64,000 nt of DNA, from the NCBI GenBank assembly GCA_035295125.1, contig DATGJP010000062.1, positions 20,264 through 84,263 of the forward strand, in the 5' to 3' direction. The notes beneath the pieces are model-generated. The model saw nothing but the letters and a program-made list of their open reading frames with translations. It was not told where the DNA came from and did no database searches. Each line of letters starts with the position of its first letter. Position 1 is the first letter of the stretch. A program made the position numbers and the translations under genes. Shown piece by piece: positions 42,884-51,412 of the stretch. The DNA is from JAICMB01 sp035295125. GTDB lineage: Bacteria > Acidobacteriota > Terriglobia > Bryobacterales > Bryobacteraceae.

Positions 42884-44344
42884 ATGTTGTCTTTCCTACT
42901 ACGCGGCAGCTCAACCGCCGTGCTGCTGCGAGCCGGCGCGATGATCGCTCTCATCGCGTTCCTGGATTGGAGAATCGAGGGGAACATTCCCCTTGGCTTT
43001 CTCTACCTGTTCCCTATGTTGCTGGTCGGGAGCGCCGTCAGCCGCTGGCCGATTTTTGCCGTCGCGGCGCTCTGCACGTTCCTGACTGAGTCCTTCGACA
43101 CCTTCAAATGGTCGGCTGAGACCGGCATTCCGCGTGACATTCTGATTTTCGCGGCGTTCGCAGGCATGGGTTTGTTCGTGCTGGAAGCCACCCGCAGCCG
43201 TCATGCGGCGCTGCTGCACGTTAACCAAATTGAAAGCGAAGTGCAAGCGCGTCGTGACGCGGAGGAGCAGCTCAAGATCCTGGTGGAAAGCAGTCCGGCG
43301 GCCATTTTTACCGCCAATTCGGAAGGCCGGATTCTACTGGCGAACGACGCCGCGCACCGTTTATTGGGATTGGAGCCGGGCGCGCTTCCCGGAAAGTCGA
43401 TCGGAACTTACCTCCCTTCGCTCGTCACGGTGCCGGCCCTCGATCAGCAGCGGCAGTCCTTTCGAACGGTGATGCAGTGCCGCGGACAACGAGAAGACGG
43501 CGACGTTTTCATGGCCGACGTCTGGTTTTCGACCTATCGCACCAGCGCTGGATCGCGTCTGGCCGCCATGGTTGTTGACACTTCGGAAGACCTGCGGTCG
43601 CGCGAGGAGTTGAGTTTCCATCACCTGCTGGCCGCCTCGCGCATCCTGGTGGGGGCCGTGTCGCATGAAATCCGAAACGTCTGCGGAGCCATTGCCGTGG
43701 TGCATGAGAATCTGTCGCGGAATGGCGCCCTCGCCCAGAACAAGGATTTCGAGGCGCTCGGCACGCTCATTTCCGCCCTGGAGAAGATCGCCGCGATGGA
43801 TCTTCGCCAGACGGCGAACCAGGCAGCGGGCGTTGACCTGCGTTCCGTAATCGAAGAGCTGCGCATCGTGGTGGAGCCCTCGCTGCGCGAAGCGGGCATC
43901 GAGATGCGCTGGTCGGTGGAAGCGGGACTGCCTCCGGTGTGGGCGGACCGCCAAAGCCTCATGCAGGTGTTCCTGAACCTGATCAAGAACAGCGAGCGCG
44001 CCATGCTGAAACAGCCTCGGAGAGTGCTCAACATCAGCGCGCGGCGGGAAAAACAGCGCGTCGTGGTGCGATTCCAGGACAGCGGAAGCGGCGTGACCAA
44101 TCCCGACCGTCTCTTCCGTCCGTTCCAGCAAGGCGCGCAAGCCACCGGGCTCGGGCTGTATCTTTCGCGGGCCTTTATGCGATCATTCCGAGGGGATTTG
44201 CGCTACGAACCCGAGCCTCGCGGGTCAAGTTTCATTGTGGAGTTATCGTCAAGCAATCATGTCGCAGGAGATCCGGATTCTATTAGTGGACGACCACAGC
44301 TTGTTCCGGGAGAGCCTCAGCCGGTTGCTCCAGGCCGAACCTGA
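42884..44344 (+). CDS. Membrane histidine kinase with PAS domain
   Basis: 486 residues from ATG 42884 (MLSFLLRGSSTAVLLRAGAM); the frame is open far upstream, but that part is antisense to czcC and has no homology. Three or four N-terminal helices to about residue 100 have few external residues (FLYLFPMLLVGSAVSRWPIF). A PAS domain follows at about 128-235. The phospho-acceptor is H261 in GAVSHEIRNVCGAI, and the HATPase has NLIKNSERAM and GLGLYLSRAFMRSFRG. The end overlaps the response-regulator gene by 86 bases, which adds a Pro-rich tail of about 28 residues. It probably senses an envelope or metal signal and controls czcCBA with the next gene. Confidence 0.9.
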   Translation: MLSFLLRGSSTAVLLRAGAMIALIAFLDWRIEGNIPLGFLYLFPMLLVGSAVSRWPIFAVAALCTFLTESFDTFKWSAETGIPRDILIFAAFAGMGLFVLEATRSRHAALLHVNQIESEVQARRDAEEQLKILVESSPAAIFTANSEGRILLANDAAHRLLGLEPGALPGKSIGTYLPSLVTVPALDQQRQSFRTVMQCRGQREDGDVFMADVWFSTYRTSAGSRLAAMVVDTSEDLRSREELSFHHLLAASRILVGAVSHEIRNVCGAIAVVHENLSRNGALAQNKDFEALGTLISALEKIAAMDLRQTANQAAGVDLRSVIEELRIVVEPSLREAGIEMRWSVEAGLPPVWADRQSLMQVFLNLIKNSERAMLKQPRRVLNISARREKQRVVVRFQDSGSGVTNPDRLFRPFQQGAQATGLGLYLSRAFMRSFRGDLRYEPEPRGSSFIVELSSSNHVAGDPDSISGRPQLVPGEPQPVAPGRT

Positions 44345-44912
44345 CTTTCGCATCGTCGGGAGTTGCGGCACCGTCGCGGAGTCGATGGCGGTGCTCGAGT
44401 CCGAAAAGGTGGACGTCGTTCTGCTGGATTTCGATTTGGGCGAAGAAGTCGGGTCGGTCTTCCTGGACGAATCTCGCAAACGCGGGTTTGATGGCCGGAT
44501 TCTGATGGTGACGGCGGGAATGAGCGATGCCGGGACACTGCGGGCGCTCGAAAGCGGCGCTTCCGGTATATTTCTCAAGCACAGCCCGCCGGCGCAGTTG
44601 CTGGAAGCCATTCACAAGGTAGTGAGGGGCGAAACCTGGCTCGATTCGAAGGCCGTGCGGTCGCTGGTAGCGGGCGCCAGCGGGCGCTCGGATGAGGAAC
44701 GCAGCACACAGCCCCTGACGGAGCGAGAACGGGCTGTATTGAAAGGCGTGTTCGAAGGCTACACGAACAAGGAAATCGCGATGCAACTCCATATCTCGGA
44801 GGGCTCCGTGAAGGCCGTGATGCAGCAGCTCTTCGATAAGACGGGGGTCCGGACACGCAGCCAACTCGTTCGGATTGCCCTGGAACGTCAAACCGAGGAT
44901 TGGCGCGGCTGA
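44259..44912 (+). CDS. NarL/LuxR-type response regulator
   Basis: 217 residues. The receiver domain has acidic D11 and D12 (ILLVDDHSLFRESL), phospho-acceptor D57 in VVLLDFDLG, the switch Thr in MVTAGMSD and Lys in GIFLKHSPP. The C-terminal LuxR helix-turn-helix reads LTERERAVLKGVFEGYTNKE then IAMQLHISEGSVKAVMQQLF. It is coupled to the kinase gene by an 86-base overlap; ATG 44259 is chosen because the receiver starts directly there. Probable targets are the divergent czcCBA operon and the copper genes downstream. The first inference rests on the divergent layout, the second on proximity only. Confidence 0.92.
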   Translation: MSQEIRILLVDDHSLFRESLSRLLQAEPDFRIVGSCGTVAESMAVLESEKVDVVLLDFDLGEEVGSVFLDESRKRGFDGRILMVTAGMSDAGTLRALESGASGIFLKHSPPAQLLEAIHKVVRGETWLDSKAVRSLVAGASGRSDEERSTQPLTERERAVLKGVFEGYTNKEIAMQLHISEGSVKAVMQQLFDKTGVRTRSQLVRIALERQTEDWRG

Positions 44913-44927
44913 GCGCTACAATCGGGC

Positions 44928-45290
44928 TTGGCAACTTCCTTCGGAATTCTCCGCTATGTTCTCATAGCGCACACCTTGGCTTTGTTTGCGCAATCGGGTC
45001 TCGCGGGCGAGTTTTTGTCCGGCACAGACGGTGTAGTCAAGTTCCATGAGTGGAACGCGTTTCTGATCGTGGGAATCTGCGTGTTGCAGATTGCTCTCGC
45101 CGCCGTTGCGATGCGATCGGGAGCCGTTTCTTTGTGGCTGCTCATCGGCAGCATCCTGATCTTTCTGGCGGAAGGCCTGCAGACGGGAACGGGCTACGGC
45201 CGTTTTCTGCGGGTCCACATTCCCCTCGGTGTGCTCGTGTTCGCCGGCGTTTCGTGGCAGATGATTTCGCTATTTCGCAGATCGCAATGA
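44928..45290 (+). CDS. Small four-helix membrane protein
   Basis: 120 residues from TTG 44928, about four hydrophobic helices. The sequence VKFHEWNAFLIVGICVLQIA places one His near the second helix, and FLRVHIPLGVLVFAGVSW has a second His at the fourth. Two in-helix His could bind haem or metal, but this is a guess. No family is recognised. Its stop overlaps the multicopper oxidase start (ATGA), so it is in the same operon and may be its membrane partner. Confidence 0.75.
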   Translation: MATSFGILRYVLIAHTLALFAQSGLAGEFLSGTDGVVKFHEWNAFLIVGICVLQIALAAVAMRSGAVSLWLLIGSILIFLAEGLQTGTGYGRFLRVHIPLGVLVFAGVSWQMISLFRRSQ

Positions 45291-46771
45291 AGTTGGGACG
45301 TCGTGAGTTTTTGGGTGCTGCCTTGCTGGCCGGCAGCGCGGGCTGCATCCGTCCGCGTCCCGAGATGCGTCTGCTTCCCAGCCTGGCGCCGCTTCCCAAA
45401 CCTTTCGAGGTGCCGTTGCCCGTGCTTGCCGCTGCCAAGCCGGTCCGTTCCGATGCAGCCACGGATTTCTACGAACTCGACGTACATGAAGCCGACGCCC
45501 GGATTCTGCCGGGTCTTACTACAAAGATCTGGGGCTACGGCGGCGTGTTTCCGGGGCCGACATTTGAGGCACGCCCCGGCAGACGCGCATCGTTGCGTCT
45601 GCGCAACCGGCTGCCGGTGCCGATCGTGAGTCATCTGCACGGCGGCCGCACTGCTCCCGAGAGCGACGGTTATCCGACCGACTTGATTCTCCCGCCAGGT
45701 GGATTCAGCGGCGGCCACATGCACGATGCGCTTGCGCGGACCGTCGTGGGCGAGCGCGAATATATTTACGAAAACGATCAGCGCGCCGCGACGCTCTGGT
45801 ATCACGACCATCGCATGGATTTCACGGCGCCGCAGGTTTGGCGCGGCTTGGCGGGTTTCTATATCATCCGCGACCCCGAAGAAGAACGCTTGAACCTGCC
45901 GCGCGGCGAGCGTGAAGTTCCGCTGCTCATCTGCGATCGCTCTTTTAAAGCGGACGGATCGTTCCGGTATCCATCACTGGACGCTTCCTTGCGCGGCGAG
46001 GCTGGCGTCACAAGCGAGTACATGGGCGGCGTGTTGGGCGACGTCATTCTGGTGAATGGCGCACCCTGGCCGCGGATGGAAGTCGCAAACGTAAAGTATC
46101 GCTTTCGTATCCTGAACGCATCGAACGCGCGGCGCTATGAGCTGTCGCTGGGCAATTCGCCGTTGGTGCAGATTGGCGGCGACGGCGGCTTACTGGCTGC
46201 GCCGGTGAGTCATCGTACGCTGCGGATCGCTCCGGCGGAGCGGTTTGACGTCGTGGTGGACTTCTCTCGATTCCGTCCTGGCACGTCCGTGATGCTGATG
46301 AATCAGGACCAGCCGATTATGCGGTTCGACGTTACGCGCACCGAACGCGATGATGCCGTGATCCCGGCAAAACTTTCGGACCTGGGCGAGCCGGACGAGC
46401 GTGAATCCGTCGTAACACGAGACTTCGACTTCAGCTTTCAGCGGTTCCAGCACGGGTGGATGATCAACGGGAAGCCCTATGATCCGGCGCGAATGGACGC
46501 GCATCCGCGGCTGAACACAACCGAAATCTGGCGTCTTCAAACTGACTTCAGTCATCCGCTGCATCTCCACCTGGTCCATTTTCGGGTGCTGTCGCATAGC
46601 GGACGCCCAGGACCATACGATTCGGGGTGGAAGGACACGATCGACCTGGGGCCCGGTCAGGCGGCGGCGATCCTGGTACGCTTCAGCGGTTACCGGGGCC
46701 GTTACGTATTTCATTGCCACAATCTCGAACACGAGGACATGAGCATGATGGGGAACTTCGAGGTCATTTAA
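45287..46771 (+). CDS. Tat-exported multicopper oxidase
   Basis: 494 residues. Twin-arginine signal GRREFLGAALLAGSAGC, which also fits a lipoprotein with C20. Three cupredoxin domains with all copper motifs: HLHGG (T2/T3), LWYHDHRMD (T3), HPLHLHLVHF (T1/T2/T3) and HCHNLEHEDMSM (T3/T1 with an axial Met). These match CotA/bilirubin-oxidase and SufI/CueO-like enzymes that oxidise Cu(I), phenols or metal ions with O2. The frame extends upstream to 45050, but that overlaps the previous gene; ATG 45287 begins right at the Tat motif. Neighbours suggest a copper-related role. Confidence 0.93.
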   Translation: MKLGRREFLGAALLAGSAGCIRPRPEMRLLPSLAPLPKPFEVPLPVLAAAKPVRSDAATDFYELDVHEADARILPGLTTKIWGYGGVFPGPTFEARPGRRASLRLRNRLPVPIVSHLHGGRTAPESDGYPTDLILPPGGFSGGHMHDALARTVVGEREYIYENDQRAATLWYHDHRMDFTAPQVWRGLAGFYIIRDPEEERLNLPRGEREVPLLICDRSFKADGSFRYPSLDASLRGEAGVTSEYMGGVLGDVILVNGAPWPRMEVANVKYRFRILNASNARRYELSLGNSPLVQIGGDGGLLAAPVSHRTLRIAPAERFDVVVDFSRFRPGTSVMLMNQDQPIMRFDVTRTERDDAVIPAKLSDLGEPDERESVVTRDFDFSFQRFQHGWMINGKPYDPARMDAHPRLNTTEIWRLQTDFSHPLHLHLVHFRVLSHSGRPGPYDSGWKDTIDLGPGQAAAILVRFSGYRGRYVFHCHNLEHEDMSMMGNFEVI

Positions 46772-46774
46772 GGC

Positions 46775-47545
46775 ATGCAGCTAACCGTGTATCGCGCGGC
46801 GGTTGTGGTTGGCGTTATGCAATTGGCCGCCATCGCTTCGGGCGCGTTCATTAGCAGCGGTAAGATTGCTCTCGAACCGGGGCAGGCGGCGCCCAGTTCG
46901 ACGGTGCACATCATCCTATCGATCGCGGCGTTGGCCGTCGGGTTTGCCTTCTGCGTATGGGTCTCTGTCGCGCGCACCAGCCGTCCGTTGCGTATTGCGG
47001 CTTGGCTGGCGTTTGCGAGTCTCGGTCTATCCGGCCTGATCACGTCGCCGGGCGAGTGGGTTTGGCATGCATGCTTTGCTCACTTGTCGATTGCCCTGAT
47101 CGCCGCGACAATGGCGTTCAGCAGCCCGGCGGCCGAGCCGGTGAGCGCCGGGGCGATGGTCTATCTGCGGCCGGCCGCGATCGCGACGCCGCCGGTGGTT
47201 CTTGCGCAGATCATTTTAGGTGCGCTTTACCGGCACAAGATTTTCGGCATTATGCCGCATATGCTCGGGGCCATGGTGGTTGCGCTGCTAACGCTCATAG
47301 TGTCAGTCGTCCTGTTGCAGAACTTTGGCCAGCGCCGCGACTTAAGGATTCCGGCGACAGCTCTGATCTCGTTGTTGCTGGCGCAGGTCTGCCTCGGTAT
47401 AGCCGTGTTCCTTTTGCTCTTATTGGGCGCCGGGAATACAGGTGGTTTTGTGTGGTCTGCCACCGGGCACGTTTGCGTAGGGACCCTGACGTTTGCGGCG
47501 AGTGTTGTTCTGGCGATGCGAGTCCGGGCGGGCCTGGCGGCCTGA
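46775..47545 (+). CDS. CtaA/COX15-like eight-helix membrane protein
   Basis: 256 residues with eight hydrophobic helices. His residues occur at positions expected for haem-A synthase or its relatives: VHIILSIAAL, WHACFAHLS, YRHKIFGIMPHMLGAMVV and TGHVCVGTLTF. This suggests a CtaA/COX15-like haem protein. It is short, and I cannot tell whether it makes haem A or is a divergent paralogue. The start is three bases after the oxidase stop, so it is in the same operon. No cytochrome oxidase genes are near. Confidence 0.78.
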   Translation: MQLTVYRAAVVVGVMQLAAIASGAFISSGKIALEPGQAAPSSTVHIILSIAALAVGFAFCVWVSVARTSRPLRIAAWLAFASLGLSGLITSPGEWVWHACFAHLSIALIAATMAFSSPAAEPVSAGAMVYLRPAAIATPPVVLAQIILGALYRHKIFGIMPHMLGAMVVALLTLIVSVVLLQNFGQRRDLRIPATALISLLLAQVCLGIAVFLLLLLGAGNTGGFVWSATGHVCVGTLTFAASVVLAMRVRAGLAA

Positions 47546-47568
47546 TCTTCGTTGAAGACTGTGGAAGG

Positions 47569-47645
47569 ATGCAGCGGGCTTCAGCCAGCCTTTGGAGGTG
47601 AGTCCAAACGCCGGCGAAACCGCCTGCTCCGCCTTTTCACACCCT
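47569..47645 (+). repeat. Dispersed palindromic repeat pair
   Basis: An inverted, degenerate B arm (TGTGGAAGGATGCAGCGG and on) followed by a B arm (CCGGCGAAACCGCCTGCTCC). It sits in the 207-bp gap 47546-47752 between the CtaA-like gene and the FG-GAP gene, both on the plus strand. The remaining part of this gap shows nothing clear. Confidence 0.75.
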
Positions 47646-47752
47646 GCTAGAAGCGAGACTTTATAGGATTTGCCTCGAAAATCCTGCACCTTGAATACAC
47701 GATTTCTATTATTGTTGGCGACCGCCAGCCTATGCTATCCTAAGCGCCACCG

Positions 47753-50374
47753 ATGGGGTTGGCGACAATTCGGCATCTACGATTGCGCCTCGCAATCCCA
47801 ATACTTTTCATCTGGATCGCAACGGTTGCACGCAGCAGCCCGGACGACGTCGCCACCGCCGCACCCGTGGAGCTGATTGTCGTCGACAGTCCCGAACAAG
47901 CCCACAATCTCATCAATCGGCTCAGCAATGGCGAAGATTTTTCAGCATTAGCGCGCCAGTATTCCGTCGACCCCACGGCAAATTCCGGAGGCTATCTTGG
48001 AGTGATCCAGGCGGACAGTCTGCGGCTCGAACTCCGCGAAGCTCTCCAACGAATCAAGCCCGGCGAGGTGAGTGAGGTAGTCCACATCCCGGCTGGGTAC
48101 GCCATTCTCAAAATCCTGAAGGAACCTCCCATCAAACCGTCCGCGGATCTCGACAGTGGACAGCAGCTAGCTGTGAAGGGTGCGCAGAGCGCACGACTGG
48201 CGCTCGACATCTCCGGTTATGGCGAGTTGGATGAGAGCATCCGGAATCGTATGCCCACGGGTGCCGCCTTACGCTCCTGGCAGATGGATCAAAGAGCGGT
48301 ATGTGAGACCCGGCAAGGCGCGCCACGCGATGGCATCAGGGCTCTGCAGGAAAAGATCGTCAAGGAAGGCCCTCAGATGGATTCGTTCCATCTGGCCTAC
48401 CTGCATTACGCGCTCGGGCAGCTCTGGCTGTCGCAAGGGCACTTCGACGAGGCCATTGAGGAACTGGAAGCGACGATGCACCTCGCACAGAGCACTTCGA
48501 ACGACAAACTCGCGGCCCATATGGATCAAATCTTGGGGGTGGCCTATCTGCACCGTAGTGTGACGTCTGATCCGAAGATCGATCCGGCCGTCAATCGTGC
48601 TTTCCTCTTTCCCTCCCATCCGGGTCCTCCTCATACCCGGCTCGCCGACGCCCAGAAAGCAGTCTCCTTTTTGACCAAAAGCGCGCGCCGCGAACCGGAC
48701 AACGGCGAGCTGCGCTGGCTGGTAAACCTCAGCTACATGACCGCGGATCTGTATCCCTCGAAGGTGCCCGCGGACCTTCTGATTCCACCTTCCGCTTTCG
48801 AATCCAAGGAGGACATCGGCTGGTTTCCGGACGTCGCTCCGGCTGCGGGCCTTGCCTTTTACGGCGAAGCCGGCGGCGCCATCATGGACGATTTCGATAA
48901 TGACGGGTTTCTGGATCTCGTCACTTCACAGGTGGACGACTGCGCCCCACTGCGCTTTATGCACAACAACGGCGATGGGACGTTCACAGACCGCGCCGCC
49001 GCGGCGGGGCTTTCCCAGCAACTGGGAGGCTTGAACATCATTCAAGCCGACTACAACAACGATGGCTGCATCGACATACTGGTGCTCCGCGGGGGCTGGG
49101 AATTCGCGCGGCACAACTCTCTGCTGCGCAACAACTGTGACGGGACGTTCACGGACGTGACCGAACAGGCCGGCTTGCTCAAAGGAACCCCGGCGCCCGC
49201 GCATTCCGCCGTTTGGGCGGATATCGATAATGACGGGAACCTCGATCTCTTCATCGCCAACGAGAACGCTCCGAGTCAACTGTTCCGGAACAACGGAAAC
49301 GGCACCTTTACCGATATCTCTCACGACGCGGGGATCGACCGAACGGCCACCAGCAAAGGCGTTGTATCGGCTGACTACGACAACGACGGATTTCCCGATT
49401 TCTACGTGTCCAACTTCAACGGAGCCGACTTCCTCTACCACAACAATGGCAATCGGACGTTTACCGAGGTTTCGAAGGCTGCGAACGCACAGGGACCGTG
49501 GATGAGTTTTGCGGCCTGGTTCTTCGATTACGACAACGATGGCAAGCCGGATCTGTTCGTGACGGGTTACTACATGTCGGTTGAGGAAGTGGCGCGGAGT
49601 TACATGGGGCTGCCGGGAAAAGGCGAGTCGTCGAAGTTGTTCCGCAACCTGGGCAACGGAAAATTCGAGGATGTGACGGCCGCGGTGGGCTTGAACCACG
49701 TGTACATGCCAATGGGTGCGAACTTCGGCGACATCGATAACGACGGCTACCTGGACATCTACCTGGCAACCGGCACGCCTTCTTTTTCGGCAATGTTCGG
49801 CAACGTATTGCTTCACAACCAGGCGGGCCGGCACTTCACCGATATCAGCGCTTCATCCGGAACGGGAGCGATGTCGAAGGGTCATGGCGTTGCTTTCGGC
49901 GATCTCAACAACGACGGTGCCGAGGAACTGTTCGTCGTTATGGGTGGGCCGGAAGCTGGCGATCATTCCTGGAGCAGGCTGTTTGCAAATCCGAACCCCC
50001 ACGCCAACGACTGGATCAACGTGCGGCTCACCGGCGTGAAGTCGAATCGCAGCGCTATAGGCGCCCGCATTGCAGTTACGCTGACCAATGAGGGGCAAAA
50101 CAGGCGTATGGTTTGGCGAACCGTGGGGAGCGGTGGCTCGTTCGGATCGTCGCCACTCGAGCAGCACATCGGATTGGGCAAGTCGGCGAAGATCGAGAAG
50201 ATCGAGGTTTTCTGGCCTACGTCGGGCACTAAACAAACATTTGAGAACGTCCGCGCTAATCAATTCATCGAGATCAAGGAGTTCCAGAAAACGGTGACGA
50301 CGCTGTCCCGCCGCCCGTTTCGACTTCGAGGGCTACCCACGCAGGCCGAGGGTCATCGCGTCTCGGGCGGCTGA
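47753..50374 (+). CDS. Exported PPIase-TPR-FG-GAP-ASPIC protein (CRTAC1-like)
   Basis: 873 residues with a signal peptide (LRLAIPILFIWIATVARSSP). Domain order: a parvulin-type rotamase fold at about 40-125 (SNGEDFSALARQYSVDPTAN, GGYLGVIQADSLRLELREAL and GEVSEVVHIPAGYAILKIL); TPR-like helices at about 180-270 (LHYALGQLWLSQGHFDEAIE); and at least six FG-GAP/VCBS repeats with calcium-type motifs (DFDNDGFLDL, DYNNDGCIDI, DIDNDGNLDL, DYDNDGFPDF, DYDNDGKPDL, DIDNDGYLDI). The ASPIC/UnbV domain ends it (GLGKSAKIEKIEVFWPTSGT). CRTAC1-type proteins are common in Acidobacteria. The fused rotamase and TPR parts are less usual. The function is unknown. It probably lies outside the cytoplasm. Confidence 0.9.
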   Translation: MGLATIRHLRLRLAIPILFIWIATVARSSPDDVATAAPVELIVVDSPEQAHNLINRLSNGEDFSALARQYSVDPTANSGGYLGVIQADSLRLELREALQRIKPGEVSEVVHIPAGYAILKILKEPPIKPSADLDSGQQLAVKGAQSARLALDISGYGELDESIRNRMPTGAALRSWQMDQRAVCETRQGAPRDGIRALQEKIVKEGPQMDSFHLAYLHYALGQLWLSQGHFDEAIEELEATMHLAQSTSNDKLAAHMDQILGVAYLHRSVTSDPKIDPAVNRAFLFPSHPGPPHTRLADAQKAVSFLTKSARREPDNGELRWLVNLSYMTADLYPSKVPADLLIPPSAFESKEDIGWFPDVAPAAGLAFYGEAGGAIMDDFDNDGFLDLVTSQVDDCAPLRFMHNNGDGTFTDRAAAAGLSQQLGGLNIIQADYNNDGCIDILVLRGGWEFARHNSLLRNNCDGTFTDVTEQAGLLKGTPAPAHSAVWADIDNDGNLDLFIANENAPSQLFRNNGNGTFTDISHDAGIDRTATSKGVVSADYDNDGFPDFYVSNFNGADFLYHNNGNRTFTEVSKAANAQGPWMSFAAWFFDYDNDGKPDLFVTGYYMSVEEVARSYMGLPGKGESSKLFRNLGNGKFEDVTAAVGLNHVYMPMGANFGDIDNDGYLDIYLATGTPSFSAMFGNVLLHNQAGRHFTDISASSGTGAMSKGHGVAFGDLNNDGAEELFVVMGGPEAGDHSWSRLFANPNPHANDWINVRLTGVKSNRSAIGARIAVTLTNEGQNRRMVWRTVGSGGSFGSSPLEQHIGLGKSAKIEKIEVFWPTSGTKQTFENVRANQFIEIKEFQKTVTTLSRRPFRLRGLPTQAEGHRVSGG

Positions 50375-50384
50375 GGACTTGCGA

Positions 50385-51254
50385 ATGTTGTATCGCAGAC
50401 TTTGGATGTGCGCGTTCGTCTTAATAGCTGGGCTTGCCGCGCCGGCGCAGCGCTACCACGCCACCGGAATGGTCCTCGGCGTTGATGTTCCCCACAAGAC
50501 AGTATTGGTCTCCCACGAGCGGATTGAGGGCTTCATGGATGCCATGACCATGCCATTTCATGTCGACGATCCTCGCATTCTCGATGGCCTGAAACCGGGG
50601 CAGAAGATCGAGTTCACCCTGGTTGTGAATGAAACCTCTTCTTACATCGCGAATGTTCAGGTGCGGGGATACGAGAACCTGGAGCGTGATCCGGTGCAGG
50701 CCCAGCGCCTTAAGATGCTCGATGAGGCGATGCATGCTAAGTCCACGCCTGACATTCAGCCGGGCCACGTGGTTCCCGACTTTTCGCTCGTCGATCAGGA
50801 GCGGCACACCATAACGCTATCGGAGTTGCGCGGCAAGGTCGTCGGGATAACCTTCATTTACACGCGCTGTCCGCTGCCGGACTACTGTTTTCGGCTCTCG
50901 ACCAATTTCTCGCGCATGCAAAAACGTTTCCACGACCGGATGGGCAAAGACCTCGTGCTCCTGAGCGTCACGTTCGATCCTGCGCACGACACGCCTGAGG
51001 TGCTCGCGAAATATGCGGATCTTTGGAAGGCTAATGTCGAGGGGTGGCATTTTCTGACCGGTGATGTCGCCGCCGTTAAGCACGTGTGCGGCCTGTTCGG
51101 GATGAACTTCTGGCCGGACGAGGGATTGCTCACCCATTCCCTGCATACCGTTGTCATTGACCGGCAAGGGAAGCTCATTACCAACATCGAAGGAAACCAG
51201 TTCACGGCGATCCAGCTCGGCGACTTGATCCAGGAGACTCTGGCGCACGAGTAA
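50385..51254 (+). CDS. CusF-SCO1/SenC fusion protein
   Basis: About 289 residues from ATG 50385. GAGG overlaps the previous stop eight bases upstream, which favours this ATG over TTG 50379. After a signal peptide (MLYRRLWMCAFVLIAGLAAP) comes a CusF-like copper-binding domain with MTMPF (DAMTMPFHVDDP) and H residues nearby. From about residue 125 there is a thioredoxin-fold SCO1/SenC domain: VPDFSLVDQERHTITLSELR, FIYTRCPLPDYCFRLSTNF and LTHSLHTVVIDRQGKL. The Cys pair is CX5C (CPLPDYC), not the usual CX3C; the conserved His is present. It is likely a periplasmic copper chaperone for an oxidase. Confidence 0.9.
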   Translation: MLYRRLWMCAFVLIAGLAAPAQRYHATGMVLGVDVPHKTVLVSHERIEGFMDAMTMPFHVDDPRILDGLKPGQKIEFTLVVNETSSYIANVQVRGYENLERDPVQAQRLKMLDEAMHAKSTPDIQPGHVVPDFSLVDQERHTITLSELRGKVVGITFIYTRCPLPDYCFRLSTNFSRMQKRFHDRMGKDLVLLSVTFDPAHDTPEVLAKYADLWKANVEGWHFLTGDVAAVKHVCGLFGMNFWPDEGLLTHSLHTVVIDRQGKLITNIEGNQFTAIQLGDLIQETLAHE

Positions 51255-51274
51255 GGTCGAGAGAGTCGATGAAA

Positions 51275-51349
51275 CCAGGTGGCGCAGGCGGTTTCGCCTG
51301 CGCGTTTTTCGGTGAGGTCCAAAGGCAGGCGAAACCGCGCCCCACCTGG
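51275..51349 (+). repeat. Dispersed palindromic repeat pair, A and B arms, at a convergent junction
   Basis: An A arm at 51282-51303, a spacer of about 20 bases, and a B arm at 51324-51340. The outer ends CCAGGTGG and CCACCTGG also pair, so the whole 75 bases can fold. It occupies half of the gap between the SCO gene and the phosphatase gene. Confidence 0.85.
51282..51310 (+). terminator. Repeat arm that looks like an intrinsic terminator for the SCO gene
   Basis: The 9-bp perfect stem GCGCAGGCG/CGCCTGCGC with a GTTT loop is followed directly by GTTTTTC. It lies 28 bases after the stop codon. Confidence 0.5.
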
Positions 51350-51412
51350 AATTTTCAAGCAAACGGAGGATTCGAAACCCGCCCAGCACCGGTCTGTGAT
51401 CCCGGCTTACAA

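Noticed and set aside
45050..45286. Upstream extension of the multicopper oxidase frame
   Set aside because: It overlaps the small membrane-protein gene and precedes a perfect Tat signal at ATG 45287.
48926..49834. Open frame opposite the FG-GAP repeats
   Set aside because: Its regular pattern is a mirror of the repeated DxDNDG codons on the plus strand.
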